From assembly GCA_029550925.1 (NCBI GenBank), contig JAKPGL010000229.1, positions 1-61,359 of the forward strand: DNA of 61,359 nucleotides. Direction: 5' to 3'. This stretch comes from Planctomycetota bacterium (GTDB taxonomy: Bacteria > Planctomycetota > Planctomycetia > Pirellulales > Thermoguttaceae). The stretch's first letter is position 1, and each line of letters starts with the position of its first letter. Of this stretch, positions 18,287-26,536 are shown piece after piece. A model generated the notes under the pieces. It did not search any database, had not been told where the DNA came from, and was given only the letters and a program-made list of their open reading frames with translations. The translations under genes and the position numbers were made by a program.

Positions 18287-18559
18287 TCAAGGACTCCGAG
18301 CGTCCGGCGTAGCCTGCTCTTCCGATTCCGTCCAGGACGCCTCCATCTGAGCCAGCATGGAGAAGATTTCGTCGGCCTCGGCCTGATCGATTCGGCTGAT
18401 AGCAAAGCCGACATGGACCAGGACGTATTCGCCTGGTTGCGCCTCAGGCGTATAGGCTAAGCAAACTTCTTTGACCACGCCGCCGAAGTCCGCCTTGCCC
18501 ATAGGCAGATCGTCTTTTTGATACACGTCGAGCAATTTCCCGGGGATGCCTAAACACAT
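18287..18559 (-). CDS. hypC: HypC/HupF-type hydrogenase maturation chaperone, orphan
   Basis: This 90-residue protein starts MCLGIPGKLLDVYQ, the hallmark of HypC-family chaperones; Cys2 is the residue that contacts the iron centre of the [NiFe] hydrogenase large subunit or HypD. The rest (YVLVHVGFAISRIDQAEADE) fits the family's small beta-barrel plus helix. The start is the ATG at 18559, eight codons inside a longer frame, because family members begin at this Met-Cys. No other hyp or hydrogenase gene lies in the window. The family call is firm; the partner is unknown. Confidence 0.88.
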   Translation of the reverse strand: MCLGIPGKLLDVYQKDDLPMGKADFGGVVKEVCLAYTPEAQPGEYVLVHVGFAISRIDQAEADEIFSMLAQMEASWTESEEQATPDARSP

Positions 18560-18806
18560 GGCCGACGCCTCTGGGTAAGCCATCAGAGCGCATTTGGTGA
18601 ATTATACCCTTAGAACAACGTGCCGGGGGAAAAGAACCCGAAACCAGCGGCCAGATTTCCGGAATTCCTTGGCCCCAGCGGCCAGATTCTTTATTCAATC
18701 TACTTAATTTCTCTATTTTGTTCAATCGTTTTATTTTCTCTTGACCCAGGAAAAAGTTCTGCCAAAATACCACTTTTTAGTTCTCCAAAATCCAGGAGTC
18801 CCGCTC

Positions 18807-19643
18807 ATGAGGATTAAATCATCCCAATTCGGGGGGAAACGGGAAGGATTCAGGACTAATCCGGGGCCAGATGCCAGTCCGGGCGTTTTCCTTTGCTCGG
18901 TCCACCGGGCCGACTCGAACAAGTGGATAAAAATAAAAAACAGTCTAACAGACTATGTTACGAACCGGGTTCCTGGTAATCGGCAAAGCCCAAAAGGGCA
19001 TAAAATACTTTCCTTCGCTTTTCTGTGGGGGGGAGTGCTGTTGGCGGGGATGTCTGTTGGGTGCGCCTCGTGGACGCATACGGATCGAGGGGTGTTGACG
19101 GGCGGGCTGTTGGGCGCAGGCAGTGGGGCCCTTATCGGCAGTTCCACAGGCCATGCCGGAGCAGGTGCGGTCCTAGGGGCCGGGCTGGGGACTTTGGCAG
19201 GGGCCTTGGTGGGATCGGAGCTGGATGAGGTGGAGGCCAAGAATCGGGCCATGATCGCCCAGCAATTAGGTCGGCCTGTTGGCCCGGGCGCAGTCTCGAT
19301 GGAAGATGTGGTCGCCATGACCCAAGCCGGGGTAGCCGAAGAATTGATCGTCAACCACATCCGGGCCAATGGGGTCCAGCGTCCGCTAACGGCCAACGAC
19401 ATCATCTTGCTTCAGCAGCAGGGGGTGAGCACTCGGGCGATTGCCGCCATGCAGGAGGCAGGGCAAGCTCGGCCCCCAGCGCAAGCGGTCCAAGTGGTTC
19501 CCGCAGCGCCGCCGGGCGCGGTGCCGGTGATTGTGGAGGAATACCATTACGGTCCCTGGGGGCCGCCCCATTGGTGGTGGCATTATCGCCATCGTCCGCC
19601 GCCCCGGGGAGGGGTCAGTTGGGGGATCGCCGTCGGGAACTAA
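18807..19643 (+). CDS. Glycine-zipper lipoprotein
   Basis: The protein has a hydrophobic segment and lipobox (WGGVLLAGMSVGC), then a glycine-zipper helix pair (GGLLGAGSGALIGSSTGHAG, then GAVLGAGLGTLAGALVG) as in SlyB-type and related envelope proteins, and a Pro/His/Trp-rich tail. The ATG at 18807 follows CAGGAG and is the only in-frame start with a good binding site, but it puts about 75 residues before the lipobox, which is unusual. A later non-ATG start may be the real one. A TTGACC element at about 18751 could belong to a promoter. Confidence 0.7.
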   Translation: MRIKSSQFGGKREGFRTNPGPDASPGVFLCSVHRADSNKWIKIKNSLTDYVTNRVPGNRQSPKGHKILSFAFLWGGVLLAGMSVGCASWTHTDRGVLTGGLLGAGSGALIGSSTGHAGAGAVLGAGLGTLAGALVGSELDEVEAKNRAMIAQQLGRPVGPGAVSMEDVVAMTQAGVAEELIVNHIRANGVQRPLTANDIILLQQQGVSTRAIAAMQEAGQARPPAQAVQVVPAAPPGAVPVIVEEYHYGPWGPPHWWWHYRHRPPPRGGVSWGIAVGN

Positions 19644-19674
19644 ACCTTGGAAGGCCCGGCTGAGATCGCCGCGA

Positions 19675-20922
19675 TCAATCGCCGTTTCGGAGCAGTCCGC
19701 AGAGCAAACAGGCGTTGTGGCCGCCAAAGCCGAAGCTGTTCTTCAGGGCAATCGAGATTTTCCGCTCCCGCGGCTGATTGGGGGTATAGTCCAGGTCGCA
19801 CTGGGGATCAGGGAATTCGTAGTTGATCGTCGGCGGGATGACGCCGCGAACTAACGCCAGGACGGTAACGACCATTTCGACGCCGCCGCTTGCGCCCAGC
19901 AGATGCCCCAATTGGCTTTTGGTGCTGGAGATGCTTACCCGACGTGCGTGGTCGCCAAAGACGTTTTTGATGGCGATGGTTTCGGCGATGTCTCCCAAGG
20001 GGGTGCTCGTGCCGTGGGCGTTGATGTAATCGACCTGGGAAGGATCGATTCCGGCGTCCCGCAGGGCGCTTTGGATGGCCCGGGCGGCGCCGCTGCCTTG
20101 GGGGTCGGGCTGGGTGATATGGCTTGCGTCGGCCGTGGAGCCGTAGCCTAGGAGTTCCGCATAGATCCGGGCGCCGCGTTTTTTCGCATGTTCGAGTTCT
20201 TCCAGCACGAGGATGCCGGCGCCTTCAGCCATGACGAAGCCGTCCCGCTGGAGATCGAACGGTCGGCTGGCGTGGGCCGGGTCGTCGTTGCGTTCCGACA
20301 AGGCCCGCATGGCGCTGAAACCGCTGATTCCCATGGGGGTGACGGCGGCTTCGCTGCCGCCGGTGATCATAATATCAGCGTCATCGTGTTGGATGGCTTT
20401 GAATGCCTCGCCGATGGCGTTGGTGGCGCTGGCGCAAGCGGTGGCCACGGCAGCGTTGGGACCTCGCAGGCCAAACTGAATGGATATTTGCCCGGCGGCC
20501 GCATTGACCATCAACTTCGGAATGGTAAATGCGGAGACCTTTTCCGGCCCTTTTTCCAGCAAGCGGGTATGTTGGACCTCGATTTCCCGGATGCCGCCAA
20601 TGCCAGAACCGATGATCACGCCGCAACGGAAGGGGTCTTCTTTGGCGAAATCCAGTCCTGCATCTCGCACCGCATCGATGCCGGCGACCATGGCGAATTG
20701 GGTGAAGCGGTCGAGGCGTTTTTCTTCTTTGGGTTCGATGTACCCTTCGGTAGAAAAGTTCAGGACCTCCCCCCCAAAACGAACTCGAAACCGCGAGGCG
20801 TCCATCAGGCGCAAGGGCCCAATGCCGCTTTCGCACCGAAGCAGCCGGTCCCAGAGTTCTTCCACCTTACAGCCTAGGGAAGTAACGACTCCTAGTCCCG
20901 TAATGACCACCCGCCGTTTCAT
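19675..20922 (-). CDS. fabF: 3-oxoacyl-[acyl-carrier-protein] synthase II
   Basis: This 415-residue condensing enzyme elongates fatty acyl-ACP with malonyl-ACP. The catalytic triad is complete: Cys163 in VATACASATNAIG, His303 in NAHGTSTPLGD and His340 in KSQLGHLLGASGG. The protein is full length and colinear with typical FabF. It lies 39 bp downstream of the acyl carrier protein gene, its obligate partner, in the rpmF-fabD-acpP-fabF cluster. Confidence 0.96.
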   Translation of the reverse strand: MKRRVVITGLGVVTSLGCKVEELWDRLLRCESGIGPLRLMDASRFRVRFGGEVLNFSTEGYIEPKEEKRLDRFTQFAMVAGIDAVRDAGLDFAKEDPFRCGVIIGSGIGGIREIEVQHTRLLEKGPEKVSAFTIPKLMVNAAAGQISIQFGLRGPNAAVATACASATNAIGEAFKAIQHDDADIMITGGSEAAVTPMGISGFSAMRALSERNDDPAHASRPFDLQRDGFVMAEGAGILVLEELEHAKKRGARIYAELLGYGSTADASHITQPDPQGSGAARAIQSALRDAGIDPSQVDYINAHGTSTPLGDIAETIAIKNVFGDHARRVSISSTKSQLGHLLGASGGVEMVVTVLALVRGVIPPTINYEFPDPQCDLDYTPNQPRERKISIALKNSFGFGGHNACLLCGLLRNGD

Positions 20923-20961
20923 GCTCTGAGTACCCTTTAAGGTCGGGTTGGGGAGAAGTTC

Positions 20962-21216
20962 CTAGGCCGTCTCGTCTTTGGCGCTGATGGCCTTTTCGAT
21001 ATGATCAATCGCCTGACCGACGGTTTGGATTTTCTCGGCGGCGTCCTCCGGGATGTTGATGTCAAACTCTTCTTCCAGCTCCATGACCAATTCCACAGTA
21101 TCCAGGGAATCCGCGCCCAGATCGTTGACAAACGACGTATCGCGGGTAATCCGATCTTTGCTCACGCCGAGTTGTTCTGCCACAATTTCAATGACGCGTT
21201 CTTCTACCGAAGCCAC
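20962..21216 (-). CDS. acpP: Acyl carrier protein
   Basis: This 84-residue acidic protein carries the phosphopantetheine attachment motif GADSLD with Ser37. It shuttles acyl chains between fatty-acid synthesis enzymes. The start is GTG at 21216, preceded by GAGGAGG with eight bases of spacing. The frame stays open for another 240 bp upstream, but that extension matches nothing in the family. fabF follows and fabD lies upstream across a long structured gap. Confidence 0.95.
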   Translation of the reverse strand: MASVEERVIEIVAEQLGVSKDRITRDTSFVNDLGADSLDTVELVMELEEEFDINIPEDAAEKIQTVGQAIDHIEKAISAKDETA

Positions 21217-21698
21217 CTTTTTGTCCTCCTCAAAACACTCTTCAATTCGATCGAAGGCAAACGCCCCAAAAGCCTCCAAAAAAACATCCACCTTACTCTG
21301 GTACACCCTCCGGGCACCAGACGTCCCCAAAGAGTACCAGAATCCTATCGTTTTTTTATAACATTTCCGCCGAATGAATCGCCGCCAGTTTCTCCCCTCC
21401 CCTGGCGGGAGATGGAGGCTTGGCGTAAGCCAAGCCGGGCGCGACGCCGGAACGGGCAAGGCTTAGGCCGGCCTCTCCCACGGCGGGAAGAGGCGGATTT
21501 CTTCACGCGGCTGAAGTGTTACGTATTTTCCAGGTATAACTACTTTTCTAAAGAATGTCTATATAGAATTGGCGTTCTCAGCCCCCCCAGTTAGTGCACG
21601 CAAAAACCACAAAAAGGGGAGGCGAGGCCTTCGTAGGAAACCACTACCGATCCTTTTTCGGGGAAGGTATGAATCCCACAGGCCTCCGGATACAAGGC
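21217..21698 (-). other. Long structured gap between fabD and acpP
   Basis: These 482 bases lie inside what should be one transcript. No fabG or fabH reading frame is present. The region holds a hairpin at 21417-21436 (GGCTTGGC, loop GTAA, GCCAAGCC), GC-rich inverted sequences on both sides (CTCCC-CTGGC-GGGAG near 21397 and CCTCTCCC...GGGAAGAGG near 21472), and an 8-bp inverted repeat nearer acpP (TCTGGTAC 21297-21304, GTACCAGA 21334-21341). Candidate -10 elements such as TATAAA near 21360 suggest acpP may also have its own promoter. Confidence 0.5.
21390..21492. repeat. Cluster of GC-rich palindromes, REP-like
   Basis: Three adjacent inverted repeats are seen, the best being the perfect 8-bp stem at 21417-21436 with loop GTAA. 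The build (short GC stem, four-base loop, several in a row) is like the clusters around the ABC permease gene, but the sequence differs. Confidence 0.55.
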
Positions 21699-22607
21699 TC
21701 ATCCAGATATGTTATGGCAGCTTACCGATCGATCAATCCGTTTCAGCAACCCGCGCAAGACGCGGCCTGGTCCCACTTCATAAAACTGGGTAAACCCCTG
21801 GGAAATTAAATACCGCATCGAGTCTTCCCATAACACCGGATGCAAGACCTGTTGAATTAACAGTTGACGGATTTCCTCCGGGTCCTCGTGCGGACGGGCG
21901 TCCACATTGGAAATGACCGGAATCCGGGGCCGACGCAGACGTACCTGGGAAAGCACCTCCGCCAGGCGCTGGTCTGCCGGATGCATGATCCGGGTATGAA
22001 ACGCCCCAGCCACCGCTAAGGGCACTACCTTCATCGCCCCCATGGCTGCGGCCAATTCGGCGGCCCGTTCACAGGCCGCATTCGTCCCGGAAACCACAAT
22101 CGTTTCCGGCGCCAACAGATTGGCGATTTCCAGGATGTCCTCCTGCCGGGCTTTGGCGCAGAGAGCTTCGACCTGCACCCGTTCCAGCCCCAGGATGGTT
22201 ACCATCCCGCTAGGCGTCCGATCCGAGGCCTCCTGCATGGCCGCCCCACGCTGCTGCACCACCATCAACCCATCTTCAAAATCCATCACTCCCGCAAAGA
22301 CCATGGCCGTATATTCGCCCAGACTCAGCCCCGCGGCCGCCTCGCAGGACAAAACCACCTCGGGCGACTCGGCCCGCAGCACTTCCAAGGCCGCTAAACT
22401 GGTAACAAAAATGGCCGGCTGGCTACAAACGGTCGAATCCAGTTGCTCGGCCGGGCCTTCAAAACATAACTTGGCCAAATCATAACCGAGCAACTCGCTG
22501 GCCCGGTCGTACAAACGCCGAGCGGCTGGCGTCGTCTCGGCCAGTCGCTTGCCCATTCCGACCATCTGGGCCCCTTGCCCAGGAAACAAAAATGCGATCC
22601 GACTCAA
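21699..22607 (-). CDS. fabD: Malonyl-CoA:ACP transacylase
   Basis: This 302-residue enzyme loads malonyl groups from CoA onto ACP. FPGQGAQMVGMG is the N-terminal family motif; the nucleophile is Ser95 in GLSLGEYTAM and the catalytic His is His204 in GAFHTRIMHP. Translation starts at TTG 22607, which overlaps the TGA of rpmF in the sequence TTGA, so the two are probably translationally coupled. Length is normal for the family. Confidence 0.95.
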   Translation of the reverse strand: MSRIAFLFPGQGAQMVGMGKRLAETTPAARRLYDRASELLGYDLAKLCFEGPAEQLDSTVCSQPAIFVTSLAALEVLRAESPEVVLSCEAAAGLSLGEYTAMVFAGVMDFEDGLMVVQQRGAAMQEASDRTPSGMVTILGLERVQVEALCAKARQEDILEIANLLAPETIVVSGTNAACERAAELAAAMGAMKVVPLAVAGAFHTRIMHPADQRLAEVLSQVRLRRPRIPVISNVDARPHEDPEEIRQLLIQQVLHPVLWEDSMRYLISQGFTQFYEVGPGRVLRGLLKRIDRSVSCHNISG

Positions 22608-22810
22608 GGCCTGCTAGTAGTCTTCTTTTTCTTCTTGGGGGGTTCATCTACCTTTCGCCCCATGTAGGAACCGCACTTCGCACAGACCACATGAGGCATC
22701 AAGGCTGCCCCACACTGGGGGCAATACGTGTACTGTTTGGGCTTTAACGCATCGTGCGCCCGACGCCTTCCGGTGCGGGCATTGGATTGTCGCCTTTTAG
22801 GAACGGCCAT
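22604..22810 (-). CDS. rpmF: 50S ribosomal protein L32
   Basis: This 68-residue basic protein starts MAVPKRRQSNARTGRRRAHD, the conserved L32 N-terminus, and keeps the zinc ribbon (CPQCG and CAKCG). A lysine-rich tail follows. The ATG at 22810 is the family start; the frame extends further upstream. It heads the rpmF-fabD-acpP-fabF cluster, a well-known link between ribosome and lipid synthesis genes. A strong promoter lies about 90 bp upstream. Confidence 0.96.
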   Translation of the reverse strand: MAVPKRRQSNARTGRRRAHDALKPKQYTYCPQCGAALMPHVVCAKCGSYMGRKVDEPPKKKKKTTSRP

Positions 22811-23147
22811 ACTGAAGTTTCCTATTCGCAAAATCCCTCGCTGTTCTGCTCTTCCCAACCCCTCCTCTCAAAGTAGCAACCATCAGGGGTAAGAACTGCT
22901 TATCCTAGAAACCCCCCGCTAGTGTGTCAAGCCGCCCCGGCCATTTTCCACCACAGATTTTTCTCCAAAACACCTCCATGATACTCCCAGAGGCACGCCC
23001 AGAATCTACTAAAGGGGGGGCCGACCCTTTCAGGAGGCTTTCTGCTGTCCTGGTAAGAAAAACGGGCTGCCCAAGCACCCTGGAAGAAAACCTAGAATCC
23101 CCAGCGGTTCGGCAGTGGGGTGTGGTGTCCCCTAAATGTGGGTTCTT
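22811..23147. other. Intergenic region upstream of rpmF
   Basis: No gene is seen in these 337 bases. The part next to rpmF carries the promoter at 22902-22930. The part beyond it lies downstream of the BON-domain gene, which is also on the minus strand; I see no clear terminator there. Confidence 0.5.
22902..22930 (-). promoter_or_regulatory. Sigma70-type promoter of the rpmF-fabD-acpP-fabF cluster
   Basis: On the minus strand TTGACA (22930-22925) is separated by 17 bp from TAGGAT (22907-22902). The spacer ends in a G6TTTC run. Transcription should start near 22895, giving a leader of about 85 bases before rpmF. A similar G-tract spacer occurs in the promoter at 59303-59332. Confidence 0.65.
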
Positions 23148-23774
23148 TTAACGAAGGGCCCGCCACGGAGAGCCTAGGTTCCGATTCACATGCGGTTTGA
23201 CCGTCAAATAACACCGCACCTTTTGGGCCCCTGCCTGATAGGCATTGGAGACCGCTGAATACATGGCATCCAAGTTGGGCACTTCCCCTCGGAGGATGAC
23301 CACCCCGTCGGCCACTTGGACACTGACAGCCCACCCAGGAACCAAGGGACTCCAAGTCAGTTCTCGCTCCACATCTTCCTTTAGGAGCCAATCGGGTTTG
23401 GCAACCGCCCCGGATTGCACCTCCAAGAGATTTCGGATGGCTTTGACGCCTTCGACGCGAGCGGCCGTACGTTCCACACGCTTTTTGCTAAACGCCGATT
23501 CTACCACCCCTCGCAAGGTAACCACTCCGTCGGCTGCTCCGACCGAAATCCGATAAGGGTATGTATATGGATCGTGTCGCAACGTAAGCTGGACAGCCTC
23601 GGCCAGAAGTTCGTCGGCCGATTTGGCTGCCGCCGCGGAGGGGAACACCTCCTTAATCGGACCTGGCATCCCAGACCGGGTTGGCGGGGAAGGGGATTCC
23701 GCCCATAGACTTCTCGGAGCGAACAGAGTCCCCCAGACAATGGCCCACATTCCTACCCAAAGGAACTTGTTCAT
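23148..23774 (-). CDS. Exported protein with two BON-like domains
   Basis: This 208-residue protein begins with a signal peptide (MNKFLWVGMWAIVWGTLFAP, cleavage near LWA) and has two BON-type modules, each with the V-x-DGVVxLRG-x-V pattern (ADGVVTLRGVVES at about residue 80, ADGVVILRGEVPN at about 155). BON domains bind membranes or phospholipids and occur in OsmY-like periplasmic proteins. ATG 23774 follows GGGAGG with six bases of spacing. It is monocistronic as far as I can see. Confidence 0.85.
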   Translation of the reverse strand: MNKFLWVGMWAIVWGTLFAPRSLWAESPSPPTRSGMPGPIKEVFPSAAAAKSADELLAEAVQLTLRHDPYTYPYRISVGAADGVVTLRGVVESAFSKKRVERTAARVEGVKAIRNLLEVQSGAVAKPDWLLKEDVERELTWSPLVPGWAVSVQVADGVVILRGEVPNLDAMYSAVSNAYQAGAQKVRCYLTVKPHVNRNLGSPWRALR

Positions 23775-24632
23775 CGTGCGCCTCCCTAAGCAAACTTTTT
23801 GAAGAAACCTGGAAAAGTTCCACTGATTGGAGGGGGGAAAACTCCTCTGCCTGTTATTTCCCTCCATGCATCGTGCAACACCCATCGGAACAAAGGATGT
23901 TACCACCCAAGAATCCCAAAATCAGGGTTTTTGCGTCAGACAACCTCTCTGTGGGGGCTCTGGCGGTGGAAATTGTCTTCTCCCTTCTCCAAAGGGCCGA
24001 AGTCTCTTGATCTGGGACCACCTCTCCAAGCCGCCTTTGTAGGGAACGCCGTCTGTCCGACACAGTAATTGCAACCCTCTCTATCAGATGGGAACTAACC
24101 CCGTCTGACAGACCGGGTTACAAAAAATCTCCCCCTTTTTCTGTTGATCTGGAATGTTGACCGGCCCAGTGGGAGAGAGTTGAAATGTGTTCACGTATTC
24201 CTTTCTAACATACCCGCATTTTGTTATTAGGTTAGGGTATCAGATTTTCTAAAATTTGCAATAATAGGGGACGTGGAAAAAAGAGGCAAAATGTTAGGGT
24301 TGCATAAATTGGGGGAACGGCAAGCTCCAGGAACCCAGACGGAATATATCCCCTTACATATCTAAATGAAATCCCCCCCAATCGGGCAAAATTAAGAAAC
24401 CCCCCTTTATGGTAAAATGCTTCTACGGCTCAAGATGGCCGTCCGGCAAAAAGCCCCAGACGATTAAGGCAACCCCCCGAACCTCCCGATGGAGAATCTT
24501 CTGTTGTAACACTTCCAGGGGGCCTTACCCTCTCCAGCAGTTTCCCTACCCCTAGGAAACCACGCCAAACCGGTAAAAATGAATGCATCCTCTTTTGTTC
24601 CGACTCTTCCAAAAACCTTCAGGAGACAGGCT
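23775..24632. other. Long gene-free region, AT-richer
   Basis: These 858 bases separate divergent genes (BON protein and TIGR03790 protein) and hold no convincing coding sequence. One good hairpin lies at 24097-24119 (AACCC-C-GTCTG, centre A, CAGAC-C-GGGTT, one mismatch) and is followed by A-rich sequence. TAAAAT at about 24411 may be a -10 element for the downstream gene, without a clear -35. A small RNA is possible but not shown. Confidence 0.45.
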
Positions 24633-26348
24633 ATGGGACGAAATGTAAATCTTTCCTCTCGCGTCCATCAGAGATGCTGGATGCTTTTGGTAGGGATTGG
24701 TTGGCTCGGGTTTTGGGGGGCTGCCGACGCCTGGGCGGAGCTAAGGCCGGAGCAGATCGGGCTGGTAGCCATGGCCCAAAGCCCCGAAGGCCAGCAATTG
24801 GCTCAGCACTACGCCCAACGCCGCGGGGTCCCCAAGGAGCATATCTTGCTTTTGCCGGGAAAACCCGGAGAAGACATGAGCCGAACGGAATGGGAAGAAC
24901 ATGTCCGGCCTGCCCTTCGTGCGTGGCTTCAGGCCGAGGCTCGACAGGAAAAAATCCGGTGTCTGGTAACCTGCTGGGATGTGCCGTTGCGGATCGCTCG
25001 GCGGGACCCGGCCAGTCCGGAAGTCCAGACGCGAAAGGATTTCTTCGCGCGCAGTCGGGCCAATCATGTCGGGCAGATTGCCAAGGTTTTGGAGATGCTC
25101 CAGTCGGTGGGCCAACAGGAAAAACCTTCGGAATCGCCGAGTTTGGATCCGGAAACGCCGGTTTCTCAGATCGGTCAACAATTAGACGCTGCGATGAAAG
25201 GCGCTCAGGCCCGGGCGCAATCGCTCCAGGGGCAAGAGCTCCAACGAGCCGAGACCGCCCTCCAGCAGGTGCTTACCGTAGTCGGCGGGATCAACGCTTT
25301 ATTGCAAGTGGCCGCTAAACAGCCGGAAAGCAAAAAAACGCCCGAATTTGCCGCCTCGGTGGCCCTGCTTCGGGGCCGAATGGAAGGGCTGCAACAAGGT
25401 CTCCGCGCCCTGGATAGTTTGCCGGATAGCCCGGCCCGCGACATTCAAATCTTCAATCTCCTGGTTCAAGTCCATGGTTTGCTCGGATGCCTGCAATGGA
25501 TCGACCACCAGAAAGAACTGCTCGAAAAAAACGAGACCCACGCCAGTTTCGACAGCGAACTATCGCTCATTTTGTGGGATGATTATCCGCTGTTTGGCTG
25601 GCAGCCGAACTTGCTCCACTATATGTTCGACCGACTGCCTGGAAAACGGCCGGTGATGATGGTCAGCCGGTTGGCCGCTCCCAGTTTGCAGTTGGCCAAG
25701 GGCCTGGTAGATACGGCCATCGAGGTAGAAAAACAGGGGTTAAAGGGAAAGGTGTATTTGGACGCCCGGGGCATTCCCTTTACCCCCGGGCCGCAGCAAC
25801 GGGGGTCTTATGGCGAGTATGATCAATCGCTCCGAGACCTGGCCGATCGGCTCAAAGCCCACACCAACTTGGAAGTCATCCTGGACAACGAGCAAAAACT
25901 CTTCCAGGCGGGCCAGTGTCCAGAGGCGGCCCTTTACTGCGGTTGGTATTCGCTGGGGGCGTATGTCGATGCTTTCCAATGGCAGCCGGGCGCGGTCGGC
26001 TATCACATGGCCAGCATCGAAGCGGTTACCCTGCGCGACCCGAACCACAAGGCGTGGTGTCCGTCGATGTTGGCCCGCGGCGTCTGCGCTACGCTGGGGC
26101 CGGTGGCTGAGCCGTATCTGGCCGCCTTCCCGCTGCCGGACGATTTCTTCTCGCTCCTGCTGACCGGCAAATACACGCTGGTCGAGGTCTATTATCGAAC
26201 GGTTCCGTTCACCTCCTGGCAGATGGTGTTGGTGGGCGATCCGCTGTACAATCCTTTCCGGGCCAAACCGGCCTTGTCCGAGGACCATCTGCCCGATCGG
26301 ATCCGTCAGCCGGAATTGCCGGTCCAGGAGCTCCCTGCAAAACCATAA
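24633..26348 (+). CDS. TIGR03790-family exported protein
   Basis: This 571-residue protein has an N-terminal signal (WMLLVGIGWLGFWGAADAWA). The C-terminal half carries family blocks: YCGWYSLGAYVD, PGAVGYHMASIEAVTLRD, CPSMLARGVCATLGPVAEPY and LVGDPLYNPF. TIGR03790 proteins are common in planctomycetes and acidobacteria and have no known biochemical function. Residues about 150-300 are a charged, Gln-rich, probably coiled-coil stretch that looks inserted between the two conserved halves. ATG 24633 follows AGGAGA with good spacing. An HtrA-like protease gene follows on the same strand after 188 bp. Confidence 0.88.
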   Translation: MGRNVNLSSRVHQRCWMLLVGIGWLGFWGAADAWAELRPEQIGLVAMAQSPEGQQLAQHYAQRRGVPKEHILLLPGKPGEDMSRTEWEEHVRPALRAWLQAEARQEKIRCLVTCWDVPLRIARRDPASPEVQTRKDFFARSRANHVGQIAKVLEMLQSVGQQEKPSESPSLDPETPVSQIGQQLDAAMKGAQARAQSLQGQELQRAETALQQVLTVVGGINALLQVAAKQPESKKTPEFAASVALLRGRMEGLQQGLRALDSLPDSPARDIQIFNLLVQVHGLLGCLQWIDHQKELLEKNETHASFDSELSLILWDDYPLFGWQPNLLHYMFDRLPGKRPVMMVSRLAAPSLQLAKGLVDTAIEVEKQGLKGKVYLDARGIPFTPGPQQRGSYGEYDQSLRDLADRLKAHTNLEVILDNEQKLFQAGQCPEAALYCGWYSLGAYVDAFQWQPGAVGYHMASIEAVTLRDPNHKAWCPSMLARGVCATLGPVAEPYLAAFPLPDDFFSLLLTGKYTLVEVYYRTVPFTSWQMVLVGDPLYNPFRAKPALSEDHLPDRIRQPELPVQELPAKP

Positions 26349-26536
26349 GGAAAATATCTATAAAAAAGGAATGGCGCGCTGTCTGCGATTAAGTTCGGTA
26401 AGGATAATCCTAAAGGCCATCCTGGGCGATCGATCTTCCGCCAGGACGGAGCGAACTCTTGACGCATCCGGCGACCTACCAACCGGAAGGAAAACAGACG
26501 TTGTCTGATATTTCCCAGAGAGGGAGGGGCGAGAAA

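Noticed and set aside
18751-18780. TTGACC with AAAATA after 17 bp as a promoter for the glycine-zipper gene
   Set aside because: The -10 match is poor and an alternative start codon for that gene is unresolved, so I did not list it as a feature.
24097-24119. Hairpin read as an intrinsic terminator
   Set aside because: It is far from any gene end on either strand and no T run follows in a useful direction.
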